Shown in pieces: positions 8,430-16,578 of a DNA stretch of 64,000 nucleotides. The notes under the pieces were generated by a model. The model saw nothing but the letters and a program-made list of their open reading frames with translations. It did not search any database and had not been told where the DNA came from. The position numbers were made by a program, and so were the translations under genes. Source of the DNA: Glutamicibacter halophytocola (GTDB taxonomy: Bacteria; Actinomycetota; Actinomycetes; Actinomycetales; Micrococcaceae); assembly GCF_001302565.1 (NCBI RefSeq), contig NZ_CP012750.1, positions 1,364,001 to 1,428,000 of the forward strand, written 5' to 3'. Numbering within the stretch: the stretch's first letter is position 1; every line of letters begins with the position of its first letter.

Positions 8430-9863
8430 ATGCTGTCCAACGCAGTGCGTAGTAAGTTCTTGCGCGCCACTCTCGGTGGCGCCATGGCACTGGCCTTGAC
8501 GTTGCCGGCTGGAATTGTCGCAGCTGATGAGCTGGACGATAAAAAAGCTCAGGTTGAAGGCAATATCAATAACCTAGAGCAAGACATGGAATTCCTGGAC
8601 GCCGATATCCAGGCCACCGACAAGAAGTTGCGTGACCAGCAGGCTCAGGTTCCTGCAGCGGAACAGGCATTGGCGGACGCGCAGAGCCGTGTCGCCAATG
8701 CCCAAGCGGCAGTTGCCGATCTGAACAACCGTTTAATTGCTGCTCAGGGAACGCGCGATCAAGTCGCGGCCGAAATTGAGGCAAACGCCAAGAAGATTTC
8801 TGAAGCAAAAGAAGCCATGGCTTCGATTGCGTCAGAGGCTTATAAGCGCGGCGGCGTTTCTAGCGGGCTGGACATGATCCTGAACATGGAGTCGGCCACC
8901 GAGATCGCAGACGGTCTTGACCTGGCAAACCGAGCGATGGCTTCGCAGAGCGCTACCTACAACGACTTGGCGCAAGAGCAGGCCAACAACGAAAACAATA
9001 AGGTTCGACTTGACGCCGTTGAGAAGGAAATCTCATCGCTCAAATCCCAGGCCGAGGACGCGCTGGCTCAAGAGCAGGCAGCTCGAACCCAAGCGCAGAA
9101 CGCAAAGAACGAACTCGATGCTTTGGTTGCAAGCACTGAAAAACTTGGTGCTGAGCTTGAAGCCAGAAAGCCTCAAATCCAGGCAAAACTAGCTTCGCAG
9201 CAGAAAGAATACGCCCAAGTTCAGGCGGACATCAAGGAGCGCCAGGAGCGCTTGTTGCGTGAGGAAGCTGAACGAAAGCGCAAAGCGGCTGAAGCTGAAG
9301 CAAAGCGCAAAGCGGCTTACGAAGCCGAGCAAAAGCGTCTTGCAGAAGAAGCCGCTGCCAAGAAGAAGGAATATAAAAAGAAGGCTTACGTTCCTCCAGC
9401 GCCGGCAGAACCCGAGGTGAGCACCTCTAATGGTTCCAGCGCCTGGGGATTGGTAAAGCCAACGACCAGCAACAATCTGACTTCCTCCTTCGGCTGGCGT
9501 CCAACGCCCGCCGGAACCATTGATTATGGTGGACGTGGCGGATATGTGCACGCTGGCATCGACTGGGGCTTCGGTGGCCAGTGTGGTGCGCCCATTACGG
9601 CTGCAGCCGATGGTGAAGTGTGGATGGCTGGCTGGGGCGGTACCTCCGGAAATAAGGTGCTCATTTCCCACGGCGTAGTTCGTGGCAAGGCACTGGCGAC
9701 CGGGTACCACCACATGTCACAAGTCGCCGTGAGCGTAGGGCAGCACGTCAAGCAGGGCCAAGTTATTGGCTACGTTGGCACCACCGGCAACTCCACAGGC
9801 TGCCACCTGCACTTCGAAACTATTGTCAATGGCACGGCCGTGAACCCATTGGGACTTCTCTAG
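8430..9863 (+). CDS. Secreted coiled-coil M23 peptidoglycan hydrolase, likely FtsEX partner
   Basis: 477 residues. A signal peptide (hydrophobic AMALALTLPAGIVAAD, about residues 19-34) is followed by a long Ala/Glu/Gln/Lys-rich coiled coil (about 35-300), a Lys-rich linker, and a C-terminal LytM/M23 domain with HAGIDWG and HLHFET zinc-site motifs. Architecture and position match EnvC-type or RipC-type proteins that are switched on by FtsX during septal splitting. Strong ribosome-binding site AAGGAG before the ATG. Direct hydrolase versus amidase activator cannot be decided here, though the visible zinc ligands suggest activity. Confidence 0.88.
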   Translation: MLSNAVRSKFLRATLGGAMALALTLPAGIVAADELDDKKAQVEGNINNLEQDMEFLDADIQATDKKLRDQQAQVPAAEQALADAQSRVANAQAAVADLNNRLIAAQGTRDQVAAEIEANAKKISEAKEAMASIASEAYKRGGVSSGLDMILNMESATEIADGLDLANRAMASQSATYNDLAQEQANNENNKVRLDAVEKEISSLKSQAEDALAQEQAARTQAQNAKNELDALVASTEKLGAELEARKPQIQAKLASQQKEYAQVQADIKERQERLLREEAERKRKAAEAEAKRKAAYEAEQKRLAEEAAAKKKEYKKKAYVPPAPAEPEVSTSNGSSAWGLVKPTTSNNLTSSFGWRPTPAGTIDYGGRGGYVHAGIDWGFGGQCGAPITAAADGEVWMAGWGGTSGNKVLISHGVVRGKALATGYHHMSQVAVSVGQHVKQGQVIGYVGTTGNSTGCHLHFETIVNGTAVNPLGLL

Positions 9864-9917
9864 CGCTAGACTTGTAGTCTGCGTGCGAGAATTCGCCCGC
9901 GACATGCAAGGAGTAAC

Positions 9918-10397
9918 GTGGCTAAGAAGAATCAAGAAGATCGGGTGATCGCGAGCAACCGCAAGGCGCGCCACGATTTTGAAATCCTCGATACCTTCGA
10001 AGCTGGCATGGTTCTCACTGGTACGGAAGTCAAGTCATTGCGAGAAGGCAAAGCCTCACTCGTTGACGGCTTCGGCCAGTTCTACCGTGGTGAGCTTTAT
10101 ATCGAGAACGTCTACATCCCTGAGTACCTCAACGGATCATGGACCAATCACGCGGCACGTCGCCGTCGCAAGCTCCTGCTGCACCGGCAAGAACTGCTCA
10201 AGATCGAGCGCAAGATCGGCGAGGCTGGACTCACTGTTGTTCCGCTGAGCTTGTACTTCAAGTCAGGTCGGGCAAAGATCGAGATCGGTATCGCCCGTGG
10301 TAAGCGTGAGTACGACAAGCGCCAGACCCTGCGCGAGCAACAGGACAACCGCGAAGCAATGCGCGCCATGCGCGAGCGCAACCGAGGGCACGCCTAA
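9918..10397 (+). CDS. smpB: SsrA-binding protein SmpB
   Basis: 159-residue RNA-binding protein that delivers tmRNA to stalled ribosomes. It starts at GTG 9918 after AAGGAG and shows the family core [34 protein letters not shown] and ENVYIPEY, with a basic C-terminal tail ([13 protein letters not shown]) that in the family reaches into the empty mRNA channel. tmRNA, its partner, is encoded 112 bases downstream on the same strand. Confidence 0.97.
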   Translation: MAKKNQEDRVIASNRKARHDFEILDTFEAGMVLTGTEVKSLREGKASLVDGFGQFYRGELYIENVYIPEYLNGSWTNHAARRRRKLLLHRQELLKIERKIGEAGLTVVPLSLYFKSGRAKIEIGIARGKREYDKRQTLREQQDNREAMRAMRERNRGHA

Positions 10398-10420
10398 AAC
10401 TTGGTGTGGCGCATTCCGCG

Positions 10421-10450
10421 TTGGGGTAGAGCACGTGGATGAGTTATGAT
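10421..10450 (+). promoter_or_regulatory. Candidate ssrA promoter
   Basis: TTGGGG (10421-10426), an 18-base spacer and TATGAT (10445-10450) lie about 60 bases before the mature tmRNA 5' end. This would leave a short 5' leader to be removed by RNase P. Read-through from smpB is also possible. Confidence 0.4.
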
Positions 10451-10509
10451 TGATGAACACGCTTTCGGGTGTGGTTGTATCCGGGAAACCGGGACTGACA
10501 ACAAAATAC

Positions 10510-10875
10510 GGGGATGATCGGTTTCGACGGTGTGAGTCGCGACAGATGAAGCGGGCCGAGGACGCAAAGTTATCTCGTAAACGCTCTTTGCAAACCAATA
10601 AGTGCCGAATCAAAGCGCACTGACTTCGCTCTCGCTGCCTAAGCAGCCAGACAGTCCGTTAGCCAGGGGATGCTATCGCCTCTGTTCCTAACGTCATTTA
10701 GATAGCCACTGTATCCAGCGGTTGTTACCGCTGCTGGGTACATATTTTGGTAACTGTGCCCGGATCAACCACATGTTTGCGTGATGGTTGGGGCAGAGAA
10801 AATCCGCAGCAAACTGCGCCCGGAGAAGACCTGGCAACACCACATCGGACGGGAGTTCAATTCTCCCCATCTCCA
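10510..10875 (+). ncRNA. ssrA: Transfer-messenger RNA (tmRNA)
   Basis: Rescues stalled ribosomes by acting as tRNA-Ala and then as mRNA for a degradation tag. The 5' GGGGAUG pairs over 7 bp (one G-U) with CAUCUCC at 10868-10874, followed by discriminator A at 10875. The T-arm reads GGGAGTTCAATTCTCCC. The usual GGTTTCGAC follows the 5' strand. The 3' CCA is not encoded (CG follows the discriminator) and must be added. Length about 366 bases, normal for a one-piece tmRNA. Confidence 0.96.
10604..10642 (+). other. tmRNA tag-peptide reading frame
   Basis: Resume codon GCC at 10604 begins a frame for AESKRTDFALAA, ending in TAA at 10640. The ALAA end is the ClpXP-recognised degron. The resume codon was chosen because AUAAGU just before it resembles the determinant upstream of resume codons elsewhere, and because the 12-residue tag aligns with mycobacterial tags. 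A longer frame upstream is open for only a few codons. Confidence 0.85.
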
Positions 10876-10882
10876 CGTTTTG

Positions 10883-10925
10883 AAGCTCTGGAACTAGGCT
10901 GAATGCCTGGTTCCAGAGCTTTTTT
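10883..10925 (+). terminator. Intrinsic terminator of ssrA
   Basis: Perfect 12-bp stem AAGCTCTGGAAC / GTTCCAGAGCTT with a 15-base loop, followed by six T residues. It begins 8 bases after the mature tmRNA end. Confidence 0.93.
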
Positions 10926-11110
10926 CGTTGGTGGAATTCATGTTGGCCTCGCAGGCCGGCCAATCCCTGGCAGCGGCGGTCATTGCAGCTAAACACTTCT
11001 GGAATCTCGCGAGCCTATTCGCGGCATGGAGGATTTGCACATAGACTTGAAATGAAAGCCGGAGATTGCTGGTCGGTGGTCATTGCGGAATTGGAGTGAG
11101 ATTAAAGTCG

Positions 11111-11584
11111 ATGGGTAAAACGAGCTCCCAGCGGGTATCGCCGTTCCTCTCAGGCACCTACGCAGTGGTGGCTTTCCTGCTTGAAGTTGGCCTGCTATTT
11201 GCCGCCGCCTTAGCAGCTATCGCTTTCATTCCGTGGCCAATGATTCTGGCCATTTTAGTGGTTGTCATCCCGCTGTTGATCATTTGGTCAATTTTCTTTT
11301 CGCCCAAAGCAGTGGTCAAACTCCGATTGCGAACTCGCGTGCTGCTGATCCACCTCATCTACCTGGTAGGTGCCTATGTGCTGTGGCTCAGCGTCGATCA
11401 CAGTTTCTACGAACAATCACAAATTTGGGCGATTGCGATGCTGTCGCTCACCGGGATTAGCGCAATCCTGGTGTTGGCTTCCGGCGGTTACGTGGTCCCG
11501 CATGACCGAACGCCCAAGCCGATCAAGCCAGCGCCAAAGCGACAATCCACCGGCGCGCCCAAGGGACGTCGAGCTGCCCGTTAG
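11111..11584 (+). CDS. DUF2568-family small membrane protein
   Basis: 157 residues from ATG 11111 (MGKTSSQRVS); a longer form from 11066 is less likely because the extra residues look non-coding. Four hydrophobic segments (TYAVVAFLLEVGLLFAAALA, PMILAILVVVIPLLIIWSIF, LLIHLIYLVGAYVLWLSV, AIAMLSLTGISAILVLASG) and a basic Lys/Pro/Arg-rich tail suggest a four-helix inner-membrane protein of the DUF2568 type. Function unknown. It is a single gene between the ssrA terminator and a second terminator. Confidence 0.7.
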   Translation: MGKTSSQRVSPFLSGTYAVVAFLLEVGLLFAAALAAIAFIPWPMILAILVVVIPLLIIWSIFFSPKAVVKLRLRTRVLLIHLIYLVGAYVLWLSVDHSFYEQSQIWAIAMLSLTGISAILVLASGGYVVPHDRTPKPIKPAPKRQSTGAPKGRRAAR

Positions 11585-11594
11585 AAACACCTTC

Positions 11595-11621
11595 AAAGCC
11601 CAGCCACACGGCTGGGCTTTT
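11595..11621. terminator. Bidirectional-type terminator between convergent genes
   Basis: Perfect 11-bp stem AAAGCCCAGCC / GGCTGGGCTTT around ACAC, with T-rich sequence on the + side and A-rich sequence on the other. It separates the DUF2568 gene from the convergent crcB pair. Confidence 0.85.
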
Positions 11622-11653
11622 CTTGTCTCCACTGCGATCCTGCCCAGTTTGTA

Positions 11654-12040
11654 TTAGAGCAGCGAGGAGAGCAGATAACCGCCCCAGGCGGCGAGGACGG
11701 CCGCTAATAACGTTCCAAGGGCGTTCGCCAAGCTGGACCAGGGGCGGCCGGCTCGCAGCAGGCGCAGGGTATCAAAGCTGGCGGTCGAGAATGTGGTGTA
11801 GCCTCCGAGCACCCCTGTGCCCATGGCCAAAAGCCAGGCTTCGTTCAATTGGGTGTTTGCCAGCCAACCGGTCAGAAAACCCAAGGCGAAGGAGCCCGAA
11901 ACGTTGATCGTGATGGTTCCCCAGGGAAGCAACGCCCCGAATTTGGCACTGATGAAAGAATCGAGCCCATAGCGCAGCACCGCGCCCAGTCCGCCGCAGA
12001 ATGCAACAAGTGCAAAGAGCACCGGTGTCGTGCCCATCAT
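11654..12040 (-). CDS. crcB: Fluoride channel subunit CrcB/FluC (first of two)
   Basis: 128-residue, four-helix membrane protein of the Fluc fluoride exporter family. Visible family signatures are GGLGAVLRYGLD near the N-terminus, WGTITINVSGSFALGFLTG (the N-x-x-G-S/A region) and GVLGGYTTFSTASFDTLRLL, which holds the pore-lining Thr/Phe residues. It overlaps the upstream crcB by 4 bases. Paired crcB genes in Gram-positives often form hetero-oligomeric channels; whether these do is inference. Confidence 0.93.
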   Translation of the reverse strand: MMGTTPVLFALVAFCGGLGAVLRYGLDSFISAKFGALLPWGTITINVSGSFALGFLTGWLANTQLNEAWLLAMGTGVLGGYTTFSTASFDTLRLLRAGRPWSSLANALGTLLAAVLAAWGGYLLSSLL

Positions 12041-12465
12041 TTTGCATCACCCTGCGGCGTACGGCGCCTGGTGCCCAACAGCATGCCGACCCAGGTGGCG
12101 AACGCCCCGAGCAGCACGGTTCCCAGGCCATATGCCAGCCCAATGGCCGTCGATCCTTGCGTGAACAGCAACATGGTGTCGGTGGCTAGCGCGCTGTAAG
12201 TGGTGAAACCGCCCATGAATCCTGTTCCAAGCAGCAACCGCAGCTTTTTCCGGCGCGTAGTTTCCGGTCCCCGGGCGGCCAGGGCTGTCAGCAGCCAGCC
12301 CAGGGCCAAGGCCCCGGCGAGGTTGACGAGCAAGATGGCTACCGGCAGCGGGCCTTGTTGAGGCAGCAATAGGCTGACCGCCAGTCTGCTGGCCGTCCCA
12401 GCGCTTCCGCCAGCGAACACCAGCAGCAGCTCGATCGGGCGCAGGGTGAATCCTTGGGTTGGCAT
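12037..12465 (-). CDS. crcB: Fluoride channel subunit CrcB/FluC (second of two)
   Basis: 142 residues from ATG at 12465 (MPTQGFTLRP), placed 8 bases after the dtxR-type gene; an upstream start at 12501 would overlap that gene. Family signatures: GGSAGTASRLAVS, ILLVNLAGALALGWLLTA and GTGFMGGFTTYSALATDTM. No fluoride riboswitch was found in front of the pair, so expression probably depends on the aroA-rsgA-hisN-dtxR operon upstream. Confidence 0.92.
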   Translation of the reverse strand: MPTQGFTLRPIELLLVFAGGSAGTASRLAVSLLLPQQGPLPVAILLVNLAGALALGWLLTALAARGPETTRRKKLRLLLGTGFMGGFTTYSALATDTMLLFTQGSTAIGLAYGLGTVLLGAFATWVGMLLGTRRRTPQGDAK

Positions 12466-12473
12466 CGGCCAGA

Positions 12474-13085
12474 TCACTTCGACTCGTTGTTGCGGACCCA
12501 AATCAGCGAGGCCTCGATATAGTCCAGCTGATGCGGAAGCTTGATGGGGGCCCCGGGCACCAGGCCCTGCGCGGCAGCGCGACGCAGGAAGTCCGGGTCC
12601 TCGTCGCTGATCCGGTCGATGATGGCCAGTTCTCCGCCAAAACGGTCCAGGCGGATCGCTTCGGATACCGGCAGGCTTCCATCAGAGGCAGGGATTGCGT
12701 CACCATGGGGGTCGTGGCGGGGGTGGCCCAGCCGGGCGTCCAGGGCGTTGATGAAGCGGTCGCTGACGGTATGCTCCAAGGCCTCGGCCTCGTCATGCAC
12801 TTCGTCCCAGCCGTAGCCCAGCTCGTCGCGAAGGAAGGTCTCCAATAGCCGGTGCCGGCGAACCATCCGCAAGGCTTCACGGCGACCGCTGCTGCTGAGG
12901 GCCACCGTCTTGCGGGGCACATGATCGACCAGCCCCTTGCTCGATAATTTCTGGATCATCGAGGTCACCGACGCGGGGGACAGGCCCAGCTGGTCTGCCA
13001 ATGCGCCGGTGCTGACCTCGGTATCTTCCCATTCGGTCAGCGTGTAGAGCGCCTTGAGGTAGTCCTCTTCGCTGGTGGTCAGCAT
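12474..13085 (-). CDS. DtxR/MntR-family metal-dependent transcription regulator
   Basis: 203 residues: an N-terminal winged helix (SEEDYLKALYTL, then the recognition region SPASVTSMIQKLSSKGLV), a metal-binding/dimerisation domain (RRHRLLETFLRDELGYGWDEVHDEAEALEHTVSDRF, with the ligands His and Glu seen in DtxR/MntR proteins; GHPRHDPHG), and a C-terminal SH3/FeoA-like part. Such proteins bind Fe or Mn and repress uptake genes. Its ATG overlaps the hisN stop, so it is co-transcribed with shikimate and histidine genes. Target metal is not determinable from sequence reading. Confidence 0.88.
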   Translation of the reverse strand: MLTTSEEDYLKALYTLTEWEDTEVSTGALADQLGLSPASVTSMIQKLSSKGLVDHVPRKTVALSSSGRREALRMVRRHRLLETFLRDELGYGWDEVHDEAEALEHTVSDRFINALDARLGHPRHDPHGDAIPASDGSLPVSEAIRLDRFGGELAIIDRISDEDPDFLRRAAAQGLVPGAPIKLPHQLDYIEASLIWVRNNESK

Positions 13086-13888
13086 CAGCGGTTCAGGTAC
13101 GGCAGAATTGCGGCGTGCAGCTTGCCGTTGGTGGCCAGCGCATTGCCGCCGTGGCAGCCTTCCTCTCCGGCCACCGAGGTGAACCGGCCCCCGGCTTCGC
13201 GAACTACCGGGACCAGGGCTGCCATGTCGTAGAGTTCGAGCTCCGGTTCGAAGGCCGCGTCGACCGCGCCTTCAGCCAGCAGAGCATAGGAATAGAAGTC
13301 GCCGTAGCCACGGGTTCGCCAGGCAGCATCGAGCAGGTCCAGGAAGCCGTCGAGCTTGCCGGCGTCCTTCCAGCCGTTCAGGGAGGCGTAGGCCAAGGAG
13401 GAATCGGCGAGTTCGGACACAGAGGAGACCGAAATCTTGCGGGTGGCCCGCTCTCCTGCGCCGGCCGCGGGTTCGCTGACGTAGGCGCCCAAGCCGGTTG
13501 CGGCGTGCCAGCGGCGGCTGAGCGCGGGGGCGGAAATGACGCCGAGCACCGGCTCGTCGTCCACCAGCAGGGCAATGAGCGTGGCCCAGACCGGGACGCG
13601 CCGCACGAAGTTCTTGGTGCCATCGATCGGGTCGATAACCCAGCGCCGCGACCCGCTGCCGTGCACCCCGAATTCTTCGCCGAGCACCGAGTCCTCCGGG
13701 CGGTGCTTGGCAAGCTCGGCCAGGATCAGCTGTTCGGCACCGCGATCGGCATCTGAAACAGGGGTCATATCCGGCTTGGATTCGACCACCAGATCGTTGG
13801 AGCCATAGCGGGCCAAGGTCAGCTGGTCGACCTTATCGGCCAGGGCTAGGGCAAAGTCGAGATCTTGCTGCAGGGTGAAATCTGCCAT
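13085..13888 (-). CDS. hisN: Histidinol-phosphatase, inositol-monophosphatase type
   Basis: 267 residues from ATG 13888 (MADFTLQQDL); an in-frame region further upstream is the shadow of rsgA. IMPase-fold motifs are present: GEEFGVHG, the Mg2+ site WVIDPIDGTKNF, and near the C-terminus LYDMAALVPVVREAGG. In actinobacteria an IMPase-type enzyme performs the histidinol-phosphate step of histidine synthesis and sits next to rsgA and aroA, which supports hisN over a general inositol phosphatase. Confidence 0.85.
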   Translation of the reverse strand: MADFTLQQDLDFALALADKVDQLTLARYGSNDLVVESKPDMTPVSDADRGAEQLILAELAKHRPEDSVLGEEFGVHGSGSRRWVIDPIDGTKNFVRRVPVWATLIALLVDDEPVLGVISAPALSRRWHAATGLGAYVSEPAAGAGERATRKISVSSVSELADSSLAYASLNGWKDAGKLDGFLDLLDAAWRTRGYGDFYSYALLAEGAVDAAFEPELELYDMAALVPVVREAGGRFTSVAGEEGCHGGNALATNGKLHAAILPYLNR

Positions 13889-13901
13889 GGTGTACCGGCG
13901 C

Positions 13902-14993
13902 TCAGAGTGCGCCGAGCTCCTTTTCGTGCGTGGTTTCCTCGGTGGTGACCAGCCGGCGGTATGAGGCGAGGCGGTCGGCGGGCTGGCTGTTCGGCGCTGC
14001 TTGCGCCCAGGCTTCCAAGGCGCAGCCAGCTTCGCCGGCGGCATGGGTGCAGCCGCGCGGGCACCCGGTGGCGATCTCGGCCAGGTCTTCAAAGGCGGCC
14101 AGGATGTTATCGGGATCAACCAGGCCCAGCCCGAAGGATCGAATGCCCGGGGTATCAATCAGCCATGAGCCAGGGATCTGGCCCAGCCGCAGTGCCAAGG
14201 CGTTGGACGAGGTGTGGCGCCCGCGCCCGGTGACCGCGTTGACATGGCCAGTAGCCCGGTCGGCGCCGGTGAGCGCGTTGACCAGCGTGGACTTGCCGAC
14301 CCCGGAGTGCCCGAGCACGACCGAAACGCAGCCGCCCAGCAGCTCTTCGAGTTCCTCCAGCGCGTTCGCGTCCAGGCGCGCACTGGAACCGTCGGCGCCG
14401 CGGGCATCAACGCCCGAGGCATCTGCGGTGGTGGTGCGCGAAATGACCACCGGGAAGTCCAGCCCCTCGTAGTGCTTGAGGAAATCCGCCGGGTCCTTCA
14501 CATCGGCCTTGGTCACGCACAGCACCGGCTGGATGCCGGCGTCGTACGCGGCCACCAGGGCGCGATCGACAAATCCGGTGCGCGGCTCGGGGTTGGCGGC
14601 AGCCACCACGATGACCAGCTTGTCCACATTGGCCACGACCACTCGCTCGGTGGCGTCGGTGTCATCGGCGCTGCGGCGCAGCAGCGTGGTGCGTTCCTCG
14701 ATGCGCACCAGCCGGGCGAGCGTATCGGGCTTGCCGGAGGTATCGCCGACCAGGGCGACCAGGTCTCCTGGCACGATCGCCTGGCGGCGCAGCTCGCGGG
14801 CGCGCGCGGCGATCACGATGCGCTCGTTGCTGGTGTCCTCGTCCAGGATCGCGGTGTATCGCCCGCGGTCCACGGTGATGATCCGGCCGATTTCCGCCTT
14901 CTCATAGGCCGGGCGATCCTTGGTGCGCGGACGCGACCCGCGCTTGTTCGGGCGGACGCGGACCGAGGACTCGTCGTAATCCAGGTAGCGCAT
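13902..14993 (-). CDS. rsgA: Ribosome small-subunit-dependent GTPase A
   Basis: 363 residues. A circularly permuted GTPase that checks late 30S subunit assembly. An N-terminal OB-fold (about 40-110) precedes G4 (VTKAD), the P-loop GHSGVGKSTLVNAL, the switch/G3 region DTPGIRSFGL, and a C-terminal Cys/His zinc site (CPRGCTHAAGEAGC). The ATG at 14993 overlaps the aroA stop (TAATG), so the two are coupled. Fusion or truncation is not seen. Confidence 0.95.
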   Translation of the reverse strand: MRYLDYDESSVRVRPNKRGSRPRTKDRPAYEKAEIGRIITVDRGRYTAILDEDTSNERIVIAARARELRRQAIVPGDLVALVGDTSGKPDTLARLVRIEERTTLLRRSADDTDATERVVVANVDKLVIVVAAANPEPRTGFVDRALVAAYDAGIQPVLCVTKADVKDPADFLKHYEGLDFPVVISRTTTADASGVDARGADGSSARLDANALEELEELLGGCVSVVLGHSGVGKSTLVNALTGADRATGHVNAVTGRGRHTSSNALALRLGQIPGSWLIDTPGIRSFGLGLVDPDNILAAFEDLAEIATGCPRGCTHAAGEAGCALEAWAQAAPNSQPADRLASYRRLVTTEETTHEKELGAL

Positions 14994-16351
14994 TAGCCAG
15001 CTGCCTTCGCGGTGGAAACCATATCCGCCCACAATTGCGGGAACTGTGGCATGGTTTTGGCGGTGGTGGCAATATTTTCCACGCGGACCCCTTCGATGGC
15101 CAGGCCCAGCAGCGCCCCGGCGGTGGCCATGCGGTGGTCCTCGTAGCTGTGCAGGTCGGCTGCGTGCAGCGGGCCCGGGGTGATCGCCAGGCTGTCGCCT
15201 GTAGCCACGACGTTTGCTCCGACTTTGGCCAGTTCGTTTTCCAGGGCCGCCAGGCGGTCGGTCTCATGCCCGCGAAGGTGCCCGATCCCGGTCAGGTTGC
15301 TCGGGGAGCTGGCCAAGGCGCATAGTGCCGCCAGGGTGGGGGCAAGCTCGGAAGCATCGGCGTAGTCGATCCCGCGGATCACTCCAGTTCCGCGTACCCA
15401 TAGCACCCCGTCGTCGCCGTGGTGCACCTCGGCGCCCATCTGGGACAGGATCTGCACCCATTTTCCGCCGACTTGGGTGGTGGTAGCGGGCCAGAAGCGG
15501 ATGCCGACGCTGCCATTGCTGGCCAGGGCCGCGGCCAGGAATGGCCCGGCGTTGGACAGGTCGGGTTCCACGGTGACGGTGAAGCCGGCAAGTTCGCCCG
15601 GGGCGATGCGCCAGCCGCGCCCATCCTCGTCCACGGTGATGTCCACGCCCAGTTCGAGCAGTGTCTGCACGGTCATCATGATGTGATCCGGCGAGGCGAT
15701 CGGGCCATCAGCGGCACGCAATGCCAGGCCGCCGGGCAGGGCATGGCCGGCGAGCAGCAGTGCGGAAATGAATTGCGAGCTGCTGGAGGCATCGATCACG
15801 ACCTGATCGACGGACTCCAGGCCGCTGGCATCCATGGTGAAGGGCAATTTGCCCGGGTCCCCGCCGAAATCGATGGTGGCGCCCAGGGCCTGCAGCGCAT
15901 CGAGCACCGGAGCCATCGGGCGCAGGCGCGCGTGCGGATCGCCGTCAAAAGCGACGGTGGCGCGGGCTACCGCGGCCAAGGGAGGCACAAAGCGCATCAC
16001 CGTGCCGGCCAATCCGCACTCGATGCCCAGCGGCCCGGTGGCCAGTTCAGCTGCGGGATGGACCTGGACGGTGGTGGACCCGTCGGCCTGCTCGATCCGC
16101 TTGATCCCTGTGCCGAAGCTGGCCAGGGCTCCAAGCATCAGCTCGGTATCGCGGCTGATCAGGGTGTTGTGGATGGTGGAGGGGGAGGAAGCCAGGGCCG
16201 CAAGGATCAGATAGCGGTTGGTCAGCGACTTGGAAGCGGGCACCGAAACGATGGCGTCTACGCCGGTGCTGACATGAGGTGCCGGCCACCAGTGCGTCCC
16301 AGCGTGCGGGGGATCGGACTGCGGATTTCCAGAGGCGCTTGCGGAGTTGAT
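14993..16351 (-). CDS. aroA: 3-phosphoshikimate 1-carboxyvinyltransferase (EPSP synthase), probable AUC start
   Basis: Joins shikimate-3-phosphate and phosphoenolpyruvate in chorismate synthesis. Motifs seen: VPASKSLTNRYL (active-site Lys), CGLAGTVMRFVPP, SSSQFISALLLAG, EPDLSNAGPF and RGHETDRLAALENELAKVGA. The homologous sequence continues upstream of the only standard in-frame start (GTG at 16243) through HWWPAPHVSTGVDAIVSVPASK, back to a stop. In that extension there is no ATG, GTG or TTG. An ATC at 16351 lies 6 bases after AAGGA and is proposed as the start, giving 452 residues. If GTG 16243 is used instead, the first beta strand of the enzyme is lost. Confidence 0.9.
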   Translation of the reverse strand: MNSASASGNPQSDPPHAGTHWWPAPHVSTGVDAIVSVPASKSLTNRYLILAALASSPSTIHNTLISRDTELMLGALASFGTGIKRIEQADGSTTVQVHPAAELATGPLGIECGLAGTVMRFVPPLAAVARATVAFDGDPHARLRPMAPVLDALQALGATIDFGGDPGKLPFTMDASGLESVDQVVIDASSSSQFISALLLAGHALPGGLALRAADGPIASPDHIMMTVQTLLELGVDITVDEDGRGWRIAPGELAGFTVTVEPDLSNAGPFLAAALASNGSVGIRFWPATTTQVGGKWVQILSQMGAEVHHGDDGVLWVRGTGVIRGIDYADASELAPTLAALCALASSPSNLTGIGHLRGHETDRLAALENELAKVGANVVATGDSLAITPGPLHAADLHSYEDHRMATAGALLGLAIEGVRVENIATTAKTMPQFPQLWADMVSTAKAAG

Positions 16352-16404
16352 TGCTGATCCTTAGGCTCGTGCGGTTTTAGTTAAATCCTAGCCGAGATCG
16401 GCGC

Positions 16405-16431
16405 GGGAATAAGGTTTTGGATCCCATGGTT
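16405..16431 (+). promoter_or_regulatory. SigR/SigH-type autoregulatory promoter
   Basis: GGGAAT at 16405-16410, exactly 18 bases, then GTT at 16429-16431: the published consensus for SigR/SigH-family sigma factors. It lies directly upstream of the sigR-like gene, so the sigma factor can drive its own synthesis under thiol stress. The expected start site, about 16438-16441, coincides with an in-frame GTG at 16441. Confidence 0.85.
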
Positions 16432-16578
16432 ATACCCAGTGTGACGATCAGACAGGATACTTCAACAGCCGGCGGCACCACATGCGTGGTGGCCGAGGAG
16501 CCCCGCGGCACCCGCAGCGCTACCCGATCGCGGACGAATTCGCGCAATAGCGCAAGCAACCGCGTAGACTCAGGCGTG

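Noticed and set aside
11654..12500. Fluoride riboswitch before the crcB genes
   Set aside because: The genes are nearly contiguous with dtxR and hisN, leaving no room for the aptamer, and the conserved core was not seen in the short gaps.
13888..14158. 90-codon N-terminal extension of hisN
   Set aside because: It is an out-of-frame reading of rsgA; the family N-terminus begins at ATG 13888.
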